From: Bacillus timonensis
Lineage (GTDB): Bacteria; Bacillota; Bacilli; Bacillales; Bacillaceae_L
Direction: 5' to 3'
NCBI RefSeq assembly: GCF_000285535.1
Contig: NZ_HE610989.1
Location: 145,126-209,125 of the forward strand
DNA length: 64,000 nucleotides
Of this stretch, positions 58,961 to 64,000 are shown in pieces. The number at the start of each line of letters is the position of its first letter. Position 1 is the first letter of the stretch. A program made the translations under genes and the position numbers. A model generated the notes under the pieces. It did no database searches and was not told the DNA's origin. It worked only from the letters and a program-made list of their open reading frames with translations.

Positions 58961-59426
58961 TTTCATGATATAAATTCACATCAAATTCCTTTTTCATCAT
59001 TTCAAAAACTCTCTGACGTTCTTTCCATTGTCGGGGTTCCTTCCATAAATCCTTACTTTTATCCACGATTTCACATCTTATGGCATGATATTTATCTTCG
59101 GCTTCATCTTTCTTTTTATCAACATACCGAATACCACCATAAAGTCCCCCGATTACGAACACAAACATAAAATAAATTGGCCCGTCGAGAAAAATGCCAA
59201 TCATCAGTTCAGTAGAGTGGCTATAAGGTAAGACAATTGTCTTATATACATATACTAAAAAAATCGATAATAAAAAAAGAGCACTAAGCTTCATATAATA
59301 GGCTCTGGCCTTTAATCTTTCAAATTTTCTCTTTTTTTCAACAGAATGCTGGAGCATTTGCTTTGTTACGTCATCCGTATATTCATTTAATTCCTTAATT
59401 ATCTTTTCTATTTTTACTCCCCCCAA
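58953..59426 (-). CDS. ypbF: DUF2663 membrane protein YpbF
   Basis: 157 aa: ELNEYTDDVTKQMLQHSVEKKRK, then two transmembrane helices (about 48-64 and 76-95) and a charged tail. The start is uncertain: TTG 59426 overlaps a GGGGGG stretch that itself looks like a ribosome-binding site, and no ATG, GTG or TTG follows at good spacing. Function unknown. Next to ypbE as in B. subtilis. Confidence 0.82.
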   Translation of the reverse strand: MGGVKIEKIIKELNEYTDDVTKQMLQHSVEKKRKFERLKARAYYMKLSALFLLSIFLVYVYKTIVLPYSHSTELMIGIFLDGPIYFMFVFVIGGLYGGIRYVDKKKDEAEDKYHAIRCEIVDKSKDLWKEPRQWKERQRVFEMMKKEFDVNLYHESK

Positions 59427-59491
59427 ACCTTAAAGTCCTTTTATGACTTATTATAAAAATATGTGCTTGTACACCCGTATATGTCTAATCA

Positions 59492-59519
59492 AAAAAAATA
59501 ACGCGAGAAAACTCGCGTT
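59492..59519 (-). terminator. terminator after ypbE
   Basis: Perfect 8-bp stem AACGCGAG / CTCGCGTT with a 4-nt loop (59500-59519), then ATTTTTTTTG on the minus strand. Confidence 0.9.
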
Positions 59520-59523
59520 GTAC

Positions 59524-60203
59524 TTAGTTTATCTTAATTGGTATTCGTAAAACCTGTCCTTCCACCACTGTATCTCCGTTTATGTTATTCCACCTCTTAA
59601 TAAGTTCTTCACCTGAACGGCTGTTGTAGTATTTCATGGAAATCCGATAAAGATTTTCATCCGCTTGTACTTTATGATATTTCACATCATAGCGTTCTTT
59701 CGGTTTTTCTTGCTTTTGTTCAGATTCAGGTTGTTTTGTCGCTTCATTTGTAGATGGTTGACTATTTTCGACAACTTTTTGACCTGGCACTTCATTAGAT
59801 GGAACTTCCTCTTGTTTTTCTATCTCCGGCTGGTTTTGCTCTTCTTTTCCTATTGAAGGTTCTTGCTCGGCGTTCTTAGGTTCTTCTAGTTCTTCCACTT
59901 CTTCTTGAGTAGTCTCATCGGCAGATTGATCAGTTTCATTCGTGTTTTCATAACTGATACTTTCAAAATTAGCACTCTTTTTTACAGGAGTTGAGTCAAG
60001 TTCGTCTGGATTGGAATTAAATTTATAACTAAGGATTGCTATAGGAAGTAGCACAAATAACAGAGCCAACAAACGAATGATTGGGTATTTAATTTTAAAC
60101 TTTGTTTTCTTTTTTTTGATTTATGATAATCACTTCGAGGGGGTAATTTCGAAGTGCTTGTTATGACATCAATTGACTTTTCTTCTCCTTCAGGTTGCTT
60201 CAA
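59524..60203 (-). pseudogene. ypbE: LysM-domain membrane protein YpbE, frame broken by a 1-nt deletion
   Basis: TTG 60203 (GAGGAGG upstream) starts MKQPEGEEKSID; the frame breaks in an A8 run (60110-60117, minus strand). With nine As it continues KKKTKFKIKYPIIRLLALLFVLLPIA, a membrane anchor, then an acidic Glu/Gln/Pro-rich linker and a C-terminal LysM domain (YHKVQADENLYRISMKYY to RIPIKIN). 226 aa. Between ypbD and ypbF as in B. subtilis. Confidence 0.85.
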
Positions 60204-60205
60204 GA

Positions 60206-60802
60206 CTATACCTCCTCTTTCGGTTTATTCAAATAATCTAATCGGAGCTTCACAGCAAATATAAAATCAATCCAAAAGTGAGCATATACTGTAATCCAAA
60301 GATTTTGGTAAACCTCATAAATATATCCTAATAAAAAACTTAAAAGAACAACTGATGTCAACAAAACCCACTTATATAAATAACGTACATGTAATAATGC
60401 AAAAATCATACTAGCTATGAGCAATCCAAAATGAGTTTGAATAACACCTCTAAATAAAATTTCTTCCGAAAAGGAAATCAATAAACATAAAATAAAAATA
60501 TGTGGAATACTTCTTTTTTGAAAGATACGTTCATTAATTCCACCGTCATCATACATTGCCTCAGGAAGCCACTTCATCAATAAAAAATCAATAAAGACGA
60601 CAACTAAGGCAAAAGCTGAACCAATAAATAAAATATTCCAGTCCTTCCACTTCCAAAGCTCTATAAACGATGTCCAATTGTCAAACAAAAACAAACCCAG
60701 CGCTAAAGACACAATTAATAAAATTCCTTGGGTTAGATAGAGGTGAAAAACAATTTCTTTATCTGGTAATTGTTTGATAATATCAGCTTGTCGTCTACCC
60801 AT
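60206..60802 (-). CDS. ypbD: CPBP-family intramembrane metalloprotease YpbD
   Basis: 198 aa with about six to seven transmembrane helices and the CAAX/CPBP motifs FSEEILFRGVIQ (EExxxR, about 118-123), then HFxxxL-like ALLHVRY and HFWIDF. Starts 6 nt after recS. Substrate unknown. Confidence 0.92.
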   Translation of the reverse strand: MGRRQADIIKQLPDKEIVFHLYLTQGILLIVSLALGLFLFDNWTSFIELWKWKDWNILFIGSAFALVVVFIDFLLMKWLPEAMYDDGGINERIFQKRSIPHIFILCLLISFSEEILFRGVIQTHFGLLIASMIFALLHVRYLYKWVLLTSVVLLSFLLGYIYEVYQNLWITVYAHFWIDFIFAVKLRLDYLNKPKEEV

Positions 60803-60808
60803 ATTTTT

Positions 60809-62320
60809 TCACTCATTTCTATGGAAGATACGATACAATTCTTGTCTCCAAGATGGTAGCATCCACTCATTTCCCTCATTTGATTTTCGTTTGTACAAAT
60901 CCCAATCAATTTCACAAATATCACAGCAAGATAAAGGTTTACTCTTTAAGTTCTCATCGAAATAACTCAAAATAGCTTCCCTACGACACCCTTGAGAATT
61001 TAGCCAATTCTCCATCATTTTTAGTTTCTTATGCTTATAAAAGTATCTTTTACTTGCAGCGTCTTCAATGATTTCAACTGTTTGCTGAGTGTCGAATTGA
61101 GATTGAACAATTTCATCCATCTGTAGAATATATTGAATAAAACGCCATTGGACTTCTGATACACTAAAAGTTGTATGAAAATATTCTTCAACCGTTTTTG
61201 TGTTTATAAATTTTCCTTTTTCTTTCATTTCTTGATTGATATATTTTATCACTTGCTCGGTCTGTTCTTTTGTTGGAAATTCATGTTTGATTAACGCTTC
61301 CGGAATTTCTCGGTCAATGTCACTGTGTAGTAAAATCGCTACACTTGGTTTACCGTCTCTTCCAGCACGTCCAATTTCCTGTAAAAAGCTCTCCATTTGT
61401 GAAGGAAAATGAAAGTGAATCACATATCGTATATTTGGCTTATTTACACCCATACCAAATGCATTTGTACAACAAATAATCGACAATTGATTATTAATAA
61501 ATTGCTCCTGAATCAACATTCTCTTTTCCTGGTCCATCCCCCCATGATAGTATGCAACTCGTTCAAAACCTTCATCATGAAGATATTGCGCGATATTTTC
61601 TGCCCAGAGTCGACTTGAAAAATAGATAATACCTGGTCCTTGAAGCTCTTTTACGTATTTTAAAAGCATCTCTTTTTTCTCATCAAGCGAATCAACCTTT
61701 TTAACCACCATTCCGATATTAGGTCGATCCATTGAATGAATATGCATTTTGGGATTCGTTATATGAAGAGTTCTTTTAATATCTTCCAATACATCTTTTG
61801 TCGCGGTTGCAGTTAAGGCAAGGCAAGGCGGAGCACCGATTATCGTGCGAATTTGTCCTAGTCGTGAATAGTCAGGGCGAAAATCATGTCCCCATTGCGA
61901 AATACAATGTGCTTCATCCACAACAAAGAGCGAAAAATGGATTCCTTTTAGCCGGTTTATAATATATTTTGATTGAAGAATTTCTGGTGACGCAAAGATA
62001 TATTTGTATTTGTGAAGGCTAGGCATGACCTTGCGTTTTTTTTCATTTGATAAAAAACTATTTAGAGCGATTACTCTTTTTTCACCCATTTTCTTGATTT
62101 GTAGAACCTGATCCTCCATTAAGGCAACAAGTGGTGAAATAATAAGGACACTTCCTTCAAGAATTTGAGCAGGCAGCTGATAGCACAGTGATTTCCCTCC
62201 ACCTGTAGGTAAAAGTGCCATGACATCATGGCCTTCTAGAATATCTTCGATGATTTCTTTTTGCCCCTCCCGAAAGGAAGAATGATTAAATTTTTCTTTT
62301 AATAGTACTTTAAGGTTCAT
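60809..62320 (-). CDS. recS: RecQ-family ATP-dependent DNA helicase RecS
   Basis: 503 aa. Walker A LLPTGGGKSLCYQLP, DEAHCISQWGHDFRPDY (aromatic-rich loop), TATAT, FGMGVNKPNIRYVIHF, QEIGRAGRDG, and a Zn-binding C-terminal CDIC with Cys near the end. Lacks a long HRDC tail. This locus in B. subtilis is ypbC (recS); recQ proper is elsewhere. ATG 62320 is 2 nt after ypbB. Confidence 0.95.
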   Translation of the reverse strand: MNLKVLLKEKFNHSSFREGQKEIIEDILEGHDVMALLPTGGGKSLCYQLPAQILEGSVLIISPLVALMEDQVLQIKKMGEKRVIALNSFLSNEKKRKVMPSLHKYKYIFASPEILQSKYIINRLKGIHFSLFVVDEAHCISQWGHDFRPDYSRLGQIRTIIGAPPCLALTATATKDVLEDIKRTLHITNPKMHIHSMDRPNIGMVVKKVDSLDEKKEMLLKYVKELQGPGIIYFSSRLWAENIAQYLHDEGFERVAYYHGGMDQEKRMLIQEQFINNQLSIICCTNAFGMGVNKPNIRYVIHFHFPSQMESFLQEIGRAGRDGKPSVAILLHSDIDREIPEALIKHEFPTKEQTEQVIKYINQEMKEKGKFINTKTVEEYFHTTFSVSEVQWRFIQYILQMDEIVQSQFDTQQTVEIIEDAASKRYFYKHKKLKMMENWLNSQGCRREAILSYFDENLKSKPLSCCDICEIDWDLYKRKSNEGNEWMLPSWRQELYRIFHRNE

Positions 62321-62321
62321 G

Positions 62322-63386
62322 TTAACCACCAAGTCTCGCAAGGACTAATCTAATTTCGAAATACGAAATGTCTTTTGTGAGTTTTTCCTTTAAAAATCGC
62401 AATTGCTTTGTTTGCAACGACTTATAAGTTGATAAAATCAATTGTTGATGTATAGGAGGAACGAATGGATCGATTAAAAAATCAGGTTTTTGATGTGTTA
62501 CTTCTACCACATGGTCTTCAATTGTATTACGTTTTAAATTACGTATTCGTGCAATCTCATCAATTGTTTTACCCTGTAAAAGCATTTGATAAGTTGCCCT
62601 TGTTGACGCAGTTAGTAACCCATTTTCTTGATGTTCAGTCTCAATCATTGAAACAAGTATAGGAAATTTTTCACCATTACTTACAAGTTGTAAAACTATT
62701 GAATGCAAGGTATGTAAAAAGAGAATTTGACACCACGTCTCATCCTCACCTAAAATAGAACTAATTTGCTCAATCGTATATCCAACCCTTGATGAACTTG
62801 TTAGTCTCATAACAAAAATCGTTGCTTCAAGTTCTGAAACCAATTCAAGTGATTGCAATACCTCATTATAAAGAGATTCTGTCAGTAGAAATCGGTTGTG
62901 TCCTTCCTTCAATAGAAATTCTTTTACCCAATCAAAAACCGAATCCTCTTGTTGAATCGGCGTATATTGTTTTTTTCCATCAATTAAATTCGACAAAACT
63001 TGTGTAAGAAGTGAAAGTCTTCGCCAAAGTAAAAGTGATGTATCATTGTATTTCCAGCCGTCTAAGTGGGAGGGAATAGGTTTTTTACTCAGTTCCCCAT
63101 CTAAAAGCGTGAGTCCCAATTTCGTGATAATAAACTTGTTACTTGATGGTTCCATCTCTTCAATAAACGCATTTTCAAGAAGTATCCTTATCTCCAGTTG
63201 AAAATGTTCCCTATTTAGCGGTTTAAGGATTCCGAAAAGATGAGTTAGATTAAACAAATTTGCATCGCCTATTGTTTGGGAGGATTTTTTACCATTCAAC
63301 AAGTGATATATTCCATAAACCGTCCGTTCCCCGCCTAGTTTATGTATACCTTCTAAAATCAATATTGAACGATAGGTAAGCTTCAC
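62322..63386 (-). CDS. ypbB: helix-turn-helix protein YpbB
   Basis: 354 aa soluble protein with a C-terminal HTH_40-like domain (TYQMLLQGKTIDEIARIRNLKRNTIEDH). GTG 63386 behind GAGGGAG. Transcribed with recS and ypbD, so a link to RecS is likely but unproven. Confidence 0.9.
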   Translation of the reverse strand: MKLTYRSILILEGIHKLGGERTVYGIYHLLNGKKSSQTIGDANLFNLTHLFGILKPLNREHFQLEIRILLENAFIEEMEPSSNKFIITKLGLTLLDGELSKKPIPSHLDGWKYNDTSLLLWRRLSLLTQVLSNLIDGKKQYTPIQQEDSVFDWVKEFLLKEGHNRFLLTESLYNEVLQSLELVSELEATIFVMRLTSSSRVGYTIEQISSILGEDETWCQILFLHTLHSIVLQLVSNGEKFPILVSMIETEHQENGLLTASTRATYQMLLQGKTIDEIARIRNLKRNTIEDHVVEVTHQKPDFLIDPFVPPIHQQLILSTYKSLQTKQLRFLKEKLTKDISYFEIRLVLARLGG

Positions 63387-63553
63387 TTCTTCTCCCTCCT
63401 CAACCGAAAAATAGATGGAAATTTGTCGAACGAATGTTACTTATATTTTATCAAATAATAACGAAAAGTGGGATGTTTTCGTGGGGAAAAATGATTATGC
63501 ATGTCAGAAAGGAAAAACCCTTGGCTGATAAGCAATCTCACATGATATTTTTA

Positions 63554-63582
63554 TTGAAAAGTTTTGTGAACAGCTTTACAAT
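63554..63582 (+). promoter_or_regulatory. sigma-A-type promoter of fer
   Basis: TTGAAA (63554-63559), a 17-bp spacer and TACAAT (63577-63582), about 100 nt before fer. Confidence 0.65.
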
Positions 63583-63677
63583 GAAATATGAGGTAGCTGT
63601 TTCCATCTTATGAGGAAGTAGGATTGGGAACTAATATAAATATATGTTTATACATGTAACGATTTTCGGGAGGTTAA

Positions 63678-63932
<255 letters not shown>

Positions 63933-63945
63933 TATATACTTCATT

Positions 63946-63975
63946 AAGAATCCTTTGAAAAAAGGGTTCTTTTTT
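63946..63975 (+). terminator. terminator after fer
   Basis: Stem AAGAATCCTT / AAGGGTTCTT (one G-U pair) with an A-rich loop, then TTTTTC. Confidence 0.8.
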
Positions 63976-63978
63976 CAT

Positions 63979-64000
63979 AAAAAAACAGGCTTTCGCCTGT
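63979..64000 (-). terminator. probable terminator of a convergent gene right of the window
   Basis: Stem ACAGGC / GCCTGT with a TTTC loop, followed by seven Ts on the minus strand. The gene itself is outside. Confidence 0.55.

Overview
This window is the chromosome of a low-GC, endospore-forming member of the Bacillaceae. Nearly every gene and its order match the Bacillus subtilis interval dinG-panDCB-birA-cca-bshA-mgsA-dapB-ypjD ... qcrABC-ypiFBA-aro/trp supraoperon-cheR-ndk-hepT/menG/hepS-mtrB-folE-hbs-spoIVA-yphFE-gpsA-der-yphAB-ypfD-cmk-ypfBA-ypeB-sleB-prsW-ansA-ypdA-gudB-mecB-ypbGFEDB-recS-fer. Sporulation genes (spoIVA, sleB/ypeB, cotJABC, ypjB, the YIEGIA pair), bacillithiol genes (bshA, ypdA), menaquinone/heptaprenyl genes and a TRAP (mtrB) gene all point the same way. 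I cannot name the species. No rRNA, tRNA, CRISPR, prophage or IS element was seen.

Layout. 1-8.9 kb: a minus-strand block for DNA repair (dinG, cut by the window edge), pantothenate (panBCD), biotin protein ligase, CCA addition, bacillithiol step 1, methylglyoxal synthase and lysine step DapB. 9-14.5 kb: ypjC(+), a YugP-type zinc peptidase, ypjB/ypjA, and the bc complex qcrABC. 14.7-31 kb: ypiF, ypiBA, a pseudo-amidohydrolase, then the aromatic supraoperon (aroC-aroB-aroH-trpEDCFBA-hisC-tyrA-aroA), with an internal trp promoter and a TRAP attenuator between aroH and trpE. 31-36.7 kb: cheR, ndk, heptaprenyl diphosphate/menaquinone genes, the TRAP gene mtrB, folE, hbs. 37-44.5 kb: spoIVA, yphF, yphE, gpsA, der, yphA-yphB-capping subunit, ypzI. 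44.6-51.7 kb: ypfD, plsC, cmk, ypfB, ypfA, ypeB, sleB, prsW. 51.8-64 kb: ansA(+), ypdA, gudB, mecB, ypbG, a small membrane protein, cotJABC(+), ypbF, ypbE, ypbD, recS, ypbB, fer(+).

The circuits fit together. The aro genes make chorismate for the trp, tyr and menaquinone branches. TRAP, encoded 7 kb away beside folE, should attenuate trp through a regular array of 12 (G/U)AG triplets. BshA and YpdA are bacillithiol synthesis and recycling. CotJ, SpoIVA, YpeB/SleB and the YIEGIA pair belong to spore assembly and germination.

Most notable: (1) seven genes, several essential, are broken by nine one-base indels, eight of them deletions in homopolymers. This strongly suggests sequence error rather than gene decay; restoring each base gives full-length proteins. 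(2) Two diverged copies of a dispersed ~95-bp palindromic repeat sit inside operons (ypiB/ypiA and trpE/trpD). (3) A 125-bp MITE-like element with inverted termini, flanked by a duplicated terminator, lies between ansA and ypdA. (4) TRAP has a poly-Asn N-terminus encoded by a trinucleotide microsatellite. (5) A catalytically dead amidohydrolase-like protein lies beside aroA. (6) bshB1 is missing from its usual place.
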